In this document: piece by piece, positions 35,990-44,104 of the stretch
How the letters are laid out: every line of letters begins with the position of its first letter
How positions within the stretch are numbered: the first letter of the stretch is position 1
NCBI RefSeq assembly: GCF_003347205.1
Contig: NZ_QQBJ01000020.1
Location: 57,370 to 121,369 of the forward strand
DNA length: 64,000 bases
DNA from: Mycolicibacterium moriokaense
GTDB taxonomy: Bacteria; Actinomycetota; Actinomycetes; Mycobacteriales; Mycobacteriaceae
Direction: 5' to 3'
Position numbers and translations under genes: made by a program
Notes under the pieces: model-generated
What the model was told of the DNA's origin: nothing
Database searches by the model: none
The model's input: the letters and a program-made list of their open reading frames with translations, nothing else

Positions 35990-36282
35990 TCCGCTATGTG
36001 CTGTCACCGGCCGCGCAGGCGGACCTCGAAGACATCTTTGACTACACCTGCGAACGTTGGAGCGCCGACCAGGCTGAGTCGTACGTCCGTGAGATTCAGC
36101 GAGCGATCGAACGAATAGCGCACAGTCCCTTCATCGGGCGCTCCTGCGATGAGGTACGCGCCGGCTACCGGAGGTGTGCGGTCGGATCGCACACGCTGTA
36201 CTACCGGGTTGATCGTGACGAACTGATTGATGTGGTGCGAATACTCCATAAGCGGATGGATGTCGACCGACACCTCGACTGA
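35986..36282 (+). CDS. parE: ParE/RelE-superfamily toxin
   Basis: A 98-residue toxin of the RelE/ParE fold. Diagnostic are MIRYVLSPAAQADLEDIFDY, the loop HSPFIGRSCDEVRAGYRR, and VGSHTLYYRVDRDELIDVVRILHKRMD at the C-terminus. ParE members poison DNA gyrase, RelE members cut mRNA. The ParD partner and absence of RelE catalytic residues favour ParE. It starts with GTG overlapping the antitoxin stop. Both genes appear intact. Confidence 0.9.
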   Translation: MIRYVLSPAAQADLEDIFDYTCERWSADQAESYVREIQRAIERIAHSPFIGRSCDEVRAGYRRCAVGSHTLYYRVDRDELIDVVRILHKRMDVDRHLD

Positions 36283-36419
36283 GTAACGCCCGCGCGACGT
36301 GAACACAGAATTGGGTCGGCCGCGAAGGCGTAACCGCCAACACGGTGACGGTCTTCTAGCCGCGCAGACTGTCGAATTGCACGGCGCGACTGACGTGCTC
36401 GGCGATATCGATGCGAGGC

Positions 36420-37538
36420 TCAGCCTCGCGGTGTCGTGGTGATGTGCACGTGGTCGTAGTGTCCGTAGCCCGATGATTGCGGACCGGCCGGCGTGTAGTA
36501 GGTGCCGCGCCAGATCACGTCCTGTAATCCGAAACGGGAGGCATTGCTCATCGCGAACGCGAGGATCTGGTCTCCGAGCGCGATTCCTTCGGCACTGCCG
36601 GAATTGGGAATCATGATGTCGATCGCGAGGCCACTCGGATGCCATGGCTTCGAGTCGGGCCGTACTCCGTCGATCTCGGCGATCTGGGGAAAGCGTGCGC
36701 TGATGGCGCGGGCAGCCACGATGGTGTTGGCCTGCAACCCGGCCTCTGACGCGACGCCGACGGGCAGCACGTCCGGAACATCCACAGGTGATGGAACACC
36801 GTCGGCGGGAGGTTCGCCGGGCATCGCGACGATCGGCGGGTCTGCGGGCGCGGGCGCTCCCTGCGCCGGCGGCGGAGGTGTGGCCGCATTGTCGATCACC
36901 GCCCGCTGCTGCGGCGTCAACGCCGCGTACTGCGCCTCCGCATCGGCGATCTGCCGCTGCAGTTGGGCCCATTTCGCCTGCAGATCCGCGCGCACCGCGG
37001 TAGAACGCTCGGCTGCGGCACGGGCGTCGGCGGCCGACGTCTCAGAGGCTTTGGCCGCGGCGGCCGCGCGCTCACGTCCCGATTTGAAGGCCTCCATCTG
37101 ATCGGCTGTCTCGGCGGCGACCGCGCGCTGCAGTGACAGTTCGTCGATCAAGTACTGCGGCGAGGGAGCCGTCAGAATCGCCGCAACCTGACCGGTCCGT
37201 CCACTCACGTAGGTCATCGACGCAAGCCGATCGAACGCGGCCTGGTAGGGCGCAAGCGCGGAGTTCGCCGACTCGAGCGCCGCCAGATCGGCGCGGTGGC
37301 GGTCTTCGGCAGCGGTCTGGTCGGCCAGTTTGGCGTCGACATCGCGTTGGGCGGCGGTGACGGCCTCCCGACTCTGCACCGCCTGACGGGACAACTCGTT
37401 GAGCTTGGCCAGTGCGTCAGCCGCCGGGTCCGCCAGCGCGCCGGTCGCCATCGCCATCGCGAGCACCAAGACCGCAGCGGCCAGACCGCCCGCCGTTCGC
37501 CGAACGGTATGGCGGGTGGCGGGCATTCGGTTTGTCAC
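36420..37538 (-). CDS. Secreted coiled-coil protein with peptidase-like C-domain
   Basis: A 372-residue exported protein. A signal peptide (hydrophobic AAAVLVLAMAMATGALA) is followed by a long coiled coil (about 38-215) of Ala/Glu/Arg-rich heptads, like the N-termini of RipA/RipC. A Pro/Ala linker leads to a globular C-domain (about 260-372). That domain carries WHPSGLAIDIMIPNSGS and GHYDHVHITTTP, with the His/Asp pattern of VldE/ARB_07466-type and D,D-carboxypeptidase-like proteins, here probably a wall-binding or metallohydrolase fold. GTG 37538 or ATG 37526 could start it. It is likely involved in peptidoglycan remodelling, by analogy. Confidence 0.75.
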   Translation of the reverse strand: MTNRMPATRHTVRRTAGGLAAAVLVLAMAMATGALADPAADALAKLNELSRQAVQSREAVTAAQRDVDAKLADQTAAEDRHRADLAALESANSALAPYQAAFDRLASMTYVSGRTGQVAAILTAPSPQYLIDELSLQRAVAAETADQMEAFKSGRERAAAAAKASETSAADARAAAERSTAVRADLQAKWAQLQRQIADAEAQYAALTPQQRAVIDNAATPPPPAQGAPAPADPPIVAMPGEPPADGVPSPVDVPDVLPVGVASEAGLQANTIVAARAISARFPQIAEIDGVRPDSKPWHPSGLAIDIMIPNSGSAEGIALGDQILAFAMSNASRFGLQDVIWRGTYYTPAGPQSSGYGHYDHVHITTTPRG

Positions 37539-37702
37539 GATCCTTCGCTACAGGGACCACTCGGTCCGGCGGTCTATGACCCCGAAAGGTTACGAACTGG
37601 CATTGGCGATGTCCACCGCGAAGGGTCAGCGGCTGGGGATAACCGACTCGGAAGTGTGTCCACAGCACACCGACTGTCGGACCCGCGCACCACACTCCGG
37701 GC

Positions 37703-38995
37703 ATGAGTAGACGCAACCGCAAGAGGCGGGCAGCAAAGCAGAAGCACAGGCGGGGGAAATCCGCCAACCGTGGACACGGCCGGTCAGATACGGCACCTGA
37801 CCGCGCAGAGATTCTGGAGAACCTCGTCGTCGCGCTGAGCACGGCGGCAATCGTCCCCACACCGTGGCGTGCGGCAGAGCTCCTGGAGCAATACCGCGGT
37901 TTCGAGCGGGAACTCGACATCGCCGCCGATCTCGTTGTGCGGGAGGCCATTCAAGCGGCATGGGCGCGCGGTTGGTCGCCGACGGACCTGCACGAGATCA
38001 CACGCCGCAGGGTCGACGCGGCCACGGTGCGCTACCTCGACGAGGCGATCATCTTGGAGTCTCAGAGCTACTCGACGGCATCGCTGCACCCGCGCTGGCG
38101 TGCCCAACTCGCCGATCTCACTGCGACCGTCGGGTCGACGGCGACCGCACCACAGATGTGGCGTTGGGCCGCTTCGCATTCCGCCGACCAGCGCACGGCG
38201 GTGACCGTCGTCCTCAAGGTGCTGAACCTACTTGCCTGCATACCGAGCATCCAGGTGTTGCTCCCATTGCCCGGGTCGCATCGCCAAACAGTCGACGCGG
38301 CCGAAGAGGTCGACGAGAAGATGCTCGCGCGGATTCGCGCGCTGCTGGCCAAGGCCGAGGCCACCGAATACCCCGACGAGGCCGAAGCGCTGTCGGCCAA
38401 GGCCCAGGCGCTCATGGCGCGCCACTCCCTGCGTGAGGCCGTCGCCGATCATCACAGAGGGCGGGCTGCCGTCGCCTCGGCCCGCAGGCTGTGGATCGAC
38501 AACCCTTACGTGGCGGCCAAGGTCGCGCTGGTGCAGGCGGTCGTCCATGCCAATCGGTGCCGCACCGTCTGGTTCAAGGAATTGGGCTGCGTCGTCACCG
38601 TCGGGGCAGAGACCGACCTGGACCTGGTTGATGTGCTCGCGACCTCGCTGTTGGTGCAGGCGAACCGAACGATGCTGGTGGCCGGGCGTCGTCACGATAT
38701 TCGCGGGCAATCGCGCACCAAGTCGTTCCGTCTCTCGTACCTGCTCGCTTACGCGACTCGCATCGGCGAGCGACTCGACGCCGCCAGCTCGTCGGCCACA
38801 GCCCAGATGCAGCGCGACGACAGGCTGCTGCCGGTGCTCGCCGCACGCAACCGCGCGGCCGACGAGGCGTTCGCCCGGATGTTTCCCGCGACGGTCGCAA
38901 GCCCTCTGGTGGGCAATGACCCCGTCGGAACGAGCGCCGGTCACGCCGCGGCCGACACGGCGGTGCTCGATGTCCGCGATGTGCTTGCGGGGTAG
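37703..38995 (+). CDS. DUF2786 domain protein
   Basis: A 430-residue basic protein. The N-terminus is a Lys/Arg cluster (RRNRKRRAAKQKHRRGKS). A helical middle part follows, and a DUF2786 motif lies at about 212-250 (ARIRALLAKAEATEYPDEAE, then ALSAKAQALMARHSL). The C-terminal half holds VAGRRHDIRGQSRTKSFRLSY, typical of actinobacterial and phage DUF2786 proteins. The function is unknown. The basic ends suggest nucleic-acid binding. It stands alone between a divergent exported protein and vapBC. Confidence 0.7.
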   Translation: MSRRNRKRRAAKQKHRRGKSANRGHGRSDTAPDRAEILENLVVALSTAAIVPTPWRAAELLEQYRGFERELDIAADLVVREAIQAAWARGWSPTDLHEITRRRVDAATVRYLDEAIILESQSYSTASLHPRWRAQLADLTATVGSTATAPQMWRWAASHSADQRTAVTVVLKVLNLLACIPSIQVLLPLPGSHRQTVDAAEEVDEKMLARIRALLAKAEATEYPDEAEALSAKAQALMARHSLREAVADHHRGRAAVASARRLWIDNPYVAAKVALVQAVVHANRCRTVWFKELGCVVTVGAETDLDLVDVLATSLLVQANRTMLVAGRRHDIRGQSRTKSFRLSYLLAYATRIGERLDAASSSATAQMQRDDRLLPVLAARNRAADEAFARMFPATVASPLVGNDPVGTSAGHAAADTAVLDVRDVLAG

Positions 38996-39015
38996 CAAAC
39001 GGTCCGTAGCCCGGT

Positions 39016-39032
39016 GTAGCACAACGAGCTAC
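39016..39032. promoter_or_regulatory. Possible VapBC operator
   Basis: An inverted repeat GTAGC-acaacga-GCTAC lies nine bases before the vapB ATG. It is a plausible autoregulatory site for the antitoxin, judged by position. Confidence 0.4.
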
Positions 39033-39041
39033 GATCGGTCT

Positions 39042-39287
39042 ATGGTCCGGACGATCCCCCAGCGTGAGCTCCGCAATGACAACGCGAAGATCATCGACGC
39101 TGTAACCGCCGGCGAGACGTTCATCATCACGCGGAACGGCGAGCCGGTCGCCGAGCTGCGCCCGGTGCGCCCCGGGCGGCGGACGTTCATCTCGCGCGAC
39201 GAGATCGCCGTCCCGGCAGGGGCGGTGCGGATCGATCATCACCGGTTCCGCGCCGACCTCGACCGCGCAATCGACCAGAGGTTGTAG
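39042..39287 (+). CDS. vapB: VapB antitoxin (Phd/YefM type)
   Basis: An 81-residue antitoxin. The N-terminal Phd/YefM fold is recognisable: TIPQRELRNDNAKIIDAV, AGETFIITRNGEPVAELRPV. The flexible C-terminus (AVRIDHHRFRADLDRAIDQR) would bind the PIN toxin. The ATG at 39042 follows a GC-containing inverted repeat. The stop TAG is immediately followed by the vapC ATG with no gap, so the two are translated together. Confidence 0.9.
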   Translation: MVRTIPQRELRNDNAKIIDAVTAGETFIITRNGEPVAELRPVRPGRRTFISRDEIAVPAGAVRIDHHRFRADLDRAIDQRL

Positions 39288-39683
39288 ATGACGTCCGGAC
39301 TGCTGGACACCTCGGTGGTCGTCGACTGGCACGACCCCGTCGTGCTCGCCGCGCTGCCCGACCAGGTGGCCATTTCGGCCATCACCGCCGCTGAACTTGC
39401 CGCCGGCCCGCTGCTGGCGTCCACCCCGGTGGAGGCGGCGAAACGACAAGCCAGGCTGCAGGAAGTCGAATCCAAGATGGAGCCGATCCCGTTCGACGCC
39501 CTGGCTGTCCGCAGCTATGGCCTGGTCGTGGCCGCGATGGTGCGCGCAGGACGAAAGCCGCGCAGCCGCTTCGCCGATCTGCTCATCGCCGCGATCGCCC
39601 ACGCTCACGGCCTGGATCTCTACAGCAGGAATGCCGCAGATTTCACAGGCCTGGACCGGCTCGTCCGCGTCGTTGCCGTGTAA
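39288..39683 (+). CDS. vapC: VapC toxin, PIN-domain RNase
   Basis: A 131-residue PIN nuclease. The four acidic positions of the active site are seen: GLLDTSVVVDW (Asp near 7), ITAAELAAG (Glu), RFADLLIAAIAHAHG (Asp) and LYSRNAADFTG. VapC toxins cut tRNA or 23S rRNA in a Mg-dependent way until VapB neutralises them. The gene begins at the base after the vapB stop. It is complete. Confidence 0.92.
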   Translation: MTSGLLDTSVVVDWHDPVVLAALPDQVAISAITAAELAAGPLLASTPVEAAKRQARLQEVESKMEPIPFDALAVRSYGLVVAAMVRAGRKPRSRFADLLIAAIAHAHGLDLYSRNAADFTGLDRLVRVVAV

Positions 39684-39704
39684 CTCGCCGCGGCGCGACC
39701 AGGA

Positions 39705-41042
39705 TCAGCACACCGCGCTTACCCGCAGCAACCGCACCGAGTGCGGCGCCAGTGCGGGCGCGGCGATCGTGCCGGTTGTCGTGGACGAGGTGTGCTGCCA
39801 CAGGTCACGCTCCGTGTAACACGGCGCCTGCGGCAGCCCGACGGATGACGCACTGGTCTCGAGATTGGCAGCCGAGTCTCCCGAATTGAACAGGGCCACG
39901 ACGACGGAGGCGTCGGCCATCGACTTGGCCCAGACCCGACCGTCGCCAAGCGATCGCGCAACCGCCAGCATCGGGTCCTGGTCGACGGCGATCACCTCGC
40001 GGTTGGTCAGGATCGCGCGTGTGTCCGGCGTCATCGACCGCAGGTCGTTGCCGGCCAGCAGCGGCGCCGACAGCATCGCCCACAGCGAGAAGTGGCTGCG
40101 CTGTTCGTCGTCGGAGAGGCCGGGCTGGATGGTCGCGAAGTCGGCGGGCATGCCTGTGGAGAGGTGGTCGTGGAAGTAGTCGGCCCACCGGACCCCCACC
40201 ACCAGCATGTCGGGATCGTTGCGGTAGGCCGGCCGGCGCGGCACCCCGGCCGCCTGCTCGAACTGGGCGGGCACGCCGCGGTAGAAACCGGTCACGAACG
40301 GGTCGTCGGGGCCGCTGTGCGGCAGCACATCTCGCCAGAGCGGCACCAGATCGCCGGTCGTGCGCACCGCGTCGGCGATGCCCGACCAGTCGTATCGCGA
40401 TCCGGCCGTCAGGTCGCCGACGCCGTTCGGGTTGATGCTGTACACAACGTGTCTTCCGCTGGCGCGCAACGCCTTCCGCATCGCGGTGAACACCCGGATC
40501 TGGTCGTCGTGATCGGCGTCGGCGCGGCACCAGTCGTATTTCAGGTAGTCGACGCCCCAGCCGGCGAAGGTCTGCGCGTCCCGTTCCTCGTGGCCCGCAC
40601 TCGCCATGCGGGGGTCCTGCCCACATGTCTGGTTGAAGGGGCTGGCATAAAGGCCGAATTGCAGACCCCGGTCGTGGGCGTACTGCGCGAGCGCGCCCAT
40701 GCCGTTCGGAAACCGTGTCGGGTCGGGCCGCAACCGGCCGTCGGGTCCGCGGGTCGGGGCCGCCCACCCGGCGTCGAGATTGACGTAGCGGTACCCCGCG
40801 TCCCGCATGCCCGACGACACCATGGCGTCGACGGTTTCGCGCACCGACTGCTCGTCGAGCGCGATGCCAGAGTTCCACGAGTTCCAGCCCATCGGCGGCG
40901 CGATCGGCGCGTCGCCTGTCACGTCCTCGCGGTGCGGGGCCGCGCACCCCGGCAACATGCCGATCAGCGCGATCAGCAGCACGGCCAGGCACCGTGTGAC
41001 ACCGCGCGACGAGGACGTCGCCGTGCCGGAACCCTCTGTCAT
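39705..41042 (-). CDS. GH27 alpha-galactosidase lipoprotein
   Basis: A 445-residue glycoside hydrolase releasing terminal alpha-galactose. A signal peptide ends in the lipobox MLPGC (Cys33), so it is probably anchored outside the membrane. The GH27 barrel starts PPMGWNSWNSGIALDE. The catalytic nucleophile is Asp170 in DYLKYDWC and the acid/base Asp231 in VRTTGDLVPLW. NDPDMLVVG and SHFSLWAMLSAPLLAGNDLR are the other family blocks. The C-terminal beta-sandwich ends LAPHSVRLLRV. ATG 41042 is used; ATG 41057 is an in-frame alternative. It converges on vapC and stands alone, with no sugar transporter beside it. Confidence 0.92.
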   Translation of the reverse strand: MTEGSGTATSSSRGVTRCLAVLLIALIGMLPGCAAPHREDVTGDAPIAPPMGWNSWNSGIALDEQSVRETVDAMVSSGMRDAGYRYVNLDAGWAAPTRGPDGRLRPDPTRFPNGMGALAQYAHDRGLQFGLYASPFNQTCGQDPRMASAGHEERDAQTFAGWGVDYLKYDWCRADADHDDQIRVFTAMRKALRASGRHVVYSINPNGVGDLTAGSRYDWSGIADAVRTTGDLVPLWRDVLPHSGPDDPFVTGFYRGVPAQFEQAAGVPRRPAYRNDPDMLVVGVRWADYFHDHLSTGMPADFATIQPGLSDDEQRSHFSLWAMLSAPLLAGNDLRSMTPDTRAILTNREVIAVDQDPMLAVARSLGDGRVWAKSMADASVVVALFNSGDSAANLETSASSVGLPQAPCYTERDLWQHTSSTTTGTIAAPALAPHSVRLLRVSAVC

Positions 41043-41123
41043 CACCCCGCCCAGCATGCAGCAGAGGCGACGTGTCGGTGCCCGGTGCTTCCATATCGGC
41101 ATCACGCCGAGACGGAGGTAGCG

Positions 41124-42107
41124 ATGACGGACAGGGCGCCGGTAAAGATCGTCAGGGACCAGTTGGAGCTGGGTCCGGTGACGGTGAACTTCCAGCGGAC
41201 GTTGCGGATCCCCGAGACGGGGCTGCATCCGCTTCCGCCCGGTCTCGGCCGGTTCCCGTTGCGCAGGGTCGCCGACTATCCCGCGACGGCACCGGCCGAG
41301 TGGCTGGCTCGCGGCGGCGTCATGCTGCCGGTCTACCAGTGTGAGGCGATGTGGTTGTCGTTCGACTCATCGGAACCCGCCGCGCTACAGATCGGTGTGG
41401 GCAAGGTGTGCGCGGTCAGCGGCCTGCCGTGGATCGAGCAACTCATTCGCGAACCGCAGAATTACGTGGCGCTGCCCGAGCAGCCGTGGTTGGACGGCAT
41501 CAACGCGGGGGAAGGCTTCATCCGGCAGTTCGTCGCCGCCCCTCTCGGTTCGGGCGCCACGGTCGAGGGACAGGTCACCGGGCAGGAGACCCACGGCGGG
41601 GTTCAGCTGCGGGCGGTCGGCCTGACCGAACAGGCGCTGGCCGAATGGCGCGCCACCCAGGTGGCGGTGCAGCCGACGTGCTACGAGGGTCCACCGCCTC
41701 TGATGGCCGAGGACGGTGTGGGCGACGCGGGCATGGGGCTGGGGGCCGGCGGGCGGATGCGGCAGGAGGTGTATGCCGATGACCGCAAGCTCGCCGACTA
41801 CGACGAGAGCGGCGCCCTGCGGGTTTTCGTGCACCTGTGCTCGGCGGCGCAATGGACCGCCATCACCGGAGAGGCGCCGCCGCCGACGCCGGTCGACCGG
41901 GACGCCTACGTGCGTGCGGGCCTGCCCTGGTTCGACTTCTATCAGGCCGACGCAAAAGACCTCGCTGCATCCGAGGTCCTGGCGAAGGTCGACACCGTCG
42001 GCAAAAAGCTGGGCACCAAGGCAGATCCGTACGTACCCGTCGACATGAACACCGTCATCGCACTCGGTGGGGCCAGCCCCGACGTGGTCACCGACGGGGC
42101 GTGGTAG
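41124..42107 (+). CDS. Conserved protein of unknown function
   Basis: A 327-residue soluble protein that I do not recognise beyond being conserved in actinobacteria. It has no signal peptide or membrane segment. Notable segments are PETGLHPLPPGLGRFPLRRV near the N-terminus, LPVYQCEAMWLSFDS, a Gly-rich patch GVGDAGMGLGAGGRMRQE and a C-terminal PWFDFYQADAKDLAASEVLA. The ATG at 41124 has a good ribosome-binding site GGAGG at 41113-41117. It is flanked by an alpha-galactosidase (divergent) and an epoxide-hydrolase-like gene (convergent). No function is proposed. Confidence 0.7.
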   Translation: MTDRAPVKIVRDQLELGPVTVNFQRTLRIPETGLHPLPPGLGRFPLRRVADYPATAPAEWLARGGVMLPVYQCEAMWLSFDSSEPAALQIGVGKVCAVSGLPWIEQLIREPQNYVALPEQPWLDGINAGEGFIRQFVAAPLGSGATVEGQVTGQETHGGVQLRAVGLTEQALAEWRATQVAVQPTCYEGPPPLMAEDGVGDAGMGLGAGGRMRQEVYADDRKLADYDESGALRVFVHLCSAAQWTAITGEAPPPTPVDRDAYVRAGLPWFDFYQADAKDLAASEVLAKVDTVGKKLGTKADPYVPVDMNTVIALGGASPDVVTDGAW

Positions 42108-42129
42108 CCGATTCGGGCTGCGGTCATCG

Positions 42130-43155
42130 TCAGCGCGAACTCACGCGATCGCAGAAGTCTCCGATGACCGACACGGATTCTTCGGCGGCCTCGAACGGCC
42201 AGAAGTGTCCGCTGTCGAGCAGGTGCACGTCGCTGCCGTGAGGTAGCCGCTCGATCACCGCCGGGTCCTGATAGAACTCGCGGGGTTGCACGGGGTCCTC
42301 GGCGCCCTGAAGCAGGAGCACCGGAGGTTGCCATGCGTCGACGAGGCGGGTGCGCCTGTCGACCCACTCCTGCCGGAACGAGGAGGAGTGAAAGTAGCGG
42401 GGCACCGCCGACGCGATTCCCGGATGGCTGAACTCCTCGATGGTCCGCAGCAGGTCGTCGTGTGCGACGGGCCGCTCGGCCAGCCAGCTGTAGGCGGTGA
42501 TGACGAAGCGCCGCGCATCGCCGAGCAGGTGCGGCGCGTCCGGCGAGGTGAAGAGTTGCTGCTGCGGGTGCAACGAGGGATGCAGATGCCACAGGTGCTG
42601 TTGTCCGCGGCCGTACCCGCGCACTCGTGCGCCGTGCATCGCGACCAGATGGTCGGCGACGGGGGTGCCGCGATCGTGGGTGATGACGATGTAGCGATGG
42701 ACGCCGACGGTGTCCAGCAGCGCCCCGAGCTGCGCGGCCACTCCGGCCTGCCGGTAGTCGCCGGTGCGCTTGTCCGACTGCCCATAGCCCTTCAAATCGA
42801 TTGCCAGACAGTGGTATCGGTCAGCCAGGCCGTCCAGCGCGTAGTGCCATTGCCACCATGAATCCGGCACTCCGTGGAGAAACACCACGGTCGGCTGGCG
42901 CGGGTCGCCCGCCTCCACGAAATGCCAGCGCACCGTCTCGCTGTCACCGGGCGCTTCGACGAAGCGATGTACCGCGGTGGCTCGCCGGAGGTGCTCGACC
43001 TGCCCGTCGCAGTTGGGTTCGGGCACGGCGGTGGCGGGCAGTTCAGCCGCAAGAGCCTCGGCGGCGGCGAACACGCCCTGCCCCGTCTCGGCATTGTCGA
43101 GGTCGGCGGCGATACGCGGGGGAGGCGGGGTGTAGGCCAACTCGATCGTGCTCAC
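42130..43155 (-). CDS. Epoxide-hydrolase-like alpha/beta hydrolase
   Basis: A 341-residue alpha/beta hydrolase of the epoxide hydrolase/haloalkane dehalogenase branch. The oxyanion region is FLHGVPDSWWQWHYALDGLA, then IDLKGYGQSDKR. The nucleophile elbow reads ITHDRGTP, with Asp as nucleophile. The third-strand acid lies in LLLQGAEDPVQP, and the catalytic His in LLDSGHFWPFE. The N-terminal 75 residues are unusual, possibly an added helical lid. The GTG at 43155 follows AAAGGAGTCCC. It diverges from the DUF202 pair across two TGACGA-AA-TCGTCA-type operators. Confidence 0.85.
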   Translation of the reverse strand: MSTIELAYTPPPPRIAADLDNAETGQGVFAAAEALAAELPATAVPEPNCDGQVEHLRRATAVHRFVEAPGDSETVRWHFVEAGDPRQPTVVFLHGVPDSWWQWHYALDGLADRYHCLAIDLKGYGQSDKRTGDYRQAGVAAQLGALLDTVGVHRYIVITHDRGTPVADHLVAMHGARVRGYGRGQQHLWHLHPSLHPQQQLFTSPDAPHLLGDARRFVITAYSWLAERPVAHDDLLRTIEEFSHPGIASAVPRYFHSSSFRQEWVDRRTRLVDAWQPPVLLLQGAEDPVQPREFYQDPAVIERLPHGSDVHLLDSGHFWPFEAAEESVSVIGDFCDRVSSR

Positions 43156-43199
43156 GGGACTCCTTTGGCAAGCGGGGCAGCACCCCGTCCGCAACGTAC

Positions 43200-43257
43200 T
43201 GACGAAATCGTCACATATGAGCTAAACGTCAGTCAAGAGGTTCTGACGAAATCATCA
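43200..43257. promoter_or_regulatory. Pair of 14-bp palindromic operators
   Basis: TGACGAAATCGTCA (43200-43213, perfect 6-bp arms around AA) and TGACGAAATCATCA (43244-43257, one mismatch) lie 44 bp apart, four helical turns. The 122-bp gap between the divergent epoxide-hydrolase-like and DUF202 genes holds both. A TetR-type dimer is the probable ligand, and none is encoded next door. Confidence 0.6.
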
Positions 43258-43277
43258 GGACGCGGGCGCGGACTACC

Positions 43278-43694
43278 GTGGACGGGGTGGCCGACAACGA
43301 GGTGATGGACTTCGAGGGCGACGCGGGGCGCGCTTCACGTATCCCGCACGGTGTCTACGACGTGGGTCGAGAGCCCGACCCCCTCTACACGCTGGCCAAC
43401 GAGCGCACCTACCTGTCGTGGCTGCGCTTCGCGGTGACTCTCCTCGCGGGCGCAGTCGCGATCGACCGACTCTTCCTCGAGCACCCCTGGTTCGGGAGCC
43501 AGGTCCTCGCCATGGGGCTTGTCGCGATCGCCTTCGGCACCTGCGGCATCGGTGTGCGGCGCTGGTGGGCGACGGAGCGCGCGCTGCGGCGCCGCCTGCC
43601 CCTGCCGGGCTTCGGCGCGCCGCTGCTTGCCACCGTGGCCATCGTCCTTGCGGGCGCCGGCGTCGTCGTCCTCGTGCTCACGCCAGGGGGCTGA
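43278..43694 (+). CDS. DUF202 (YidH-like) membrane protein
   Basis: A 138-residue protein with the DUF202 core LANERTYLSWLRFAVTLLAG (about 40-59) and three transmembrane helices, the last in ATVAIVLAGAGVVVLVL. Family members are small inner-membrane proteins of unknown role. GTG 43278, GTG 43287 or ATG 43305 could start it. The downstream DUF202 gene follows after six bases, so the pair forms a small operon under the palindromic sites. Confidence 0.8.
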   Translation: MDGVADNEVMDFEGDAGRASRIPHGVYDVGREPDPLYTLANERTYLSWLRFAVTLLAGAVAIDRLFLEHPWFGSQVLAMGLVAIAFGTCGIGVRRWWATERALRRRLPLPGFGAPLLATVAIVLAGAGVVVLVLTPGG

Positions 43695-43700
43695 ACCCGG

Positions 43701-44033
43701 ATGAGCATCAAGGCGGGCAGGCTGTGGGGGGATCAGTTTCCGTTCGAGCGCAACAACCTGCAGCGCACGATGACGCTGATGGGGCTGGCCGGCGTATTCG
43801 CCGTCACGGCCATCCTTCTCGTCCACGCCGACGTCACCGCTGTGCTGGGGATTTCGCTCATCTGCGCAGGCGTCGTGTCCGGACTCGCGGCGGTGTCCCG
43901 GCACCGATACGTTCGCGAGACCGTGCTCGGCTACGGCATCCTCGGTGGCAGGGGAGGCGGGTTCGTGCTCGGCTCGGCACTCGCGTTCGCGGTCGTCGGC
44001 GTGCTCGTCAGCCTGCTGGTGCTGCTCGAGTGA
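43701..44033 (+). CDS. DUF202 membrane protein
   Basis: A 110-residue second DUF202-like protein. Its core is FPFERNNLQRTMTLMGLAGV, and three hydrophobic helices follow (FAVTAILLVHADVTAVLGIS and on to VVGVLVSLLVLLE at the very end). The Glu/Arg-Asn-Asn pattern replaces the ERTYLS motif of the neighbour, so the two are divergent partners. The ATG lies six bases after the first gene's stop. Function unknown. Confidence 0.75.
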   Translation: MSIKAGRLWGDQFPFERNNLQRTMTLMGLAGVFAVTAILLVHADVTAVLGISLICAGVVSGLAAVSRHRYVRETVLGYGILGGRGGGFVLGSALAFAVVGVLVSLLVLLE

Positions 44034-44087
44034 GGGCCACCGGCTCGCAGGGCGTCCGTCATATCAGCGCAGGCGTCGCGCTGAATT

Positions 44088-44104
44088 GGACGGTCACACC
44101 GTCC
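44088..44104. terminator. Short hairpin between convergent genes
   Basis: GGACGGT-cac-ACCGTCC forms a 7-bp perfect stem over the stop codon of the minus-strand gene and follows the DUF202 gene by 55 bp. It is a possible bidirectional terminator. Confidence 0.4.

Noticed and set aside
40092-41123. Upstream plus-strand extension of the unknown 327-residue gene
   Set aside because: It is antisense to the alpha-galactosidase; the ATG at 41124 has a strong ribosome-binding site.
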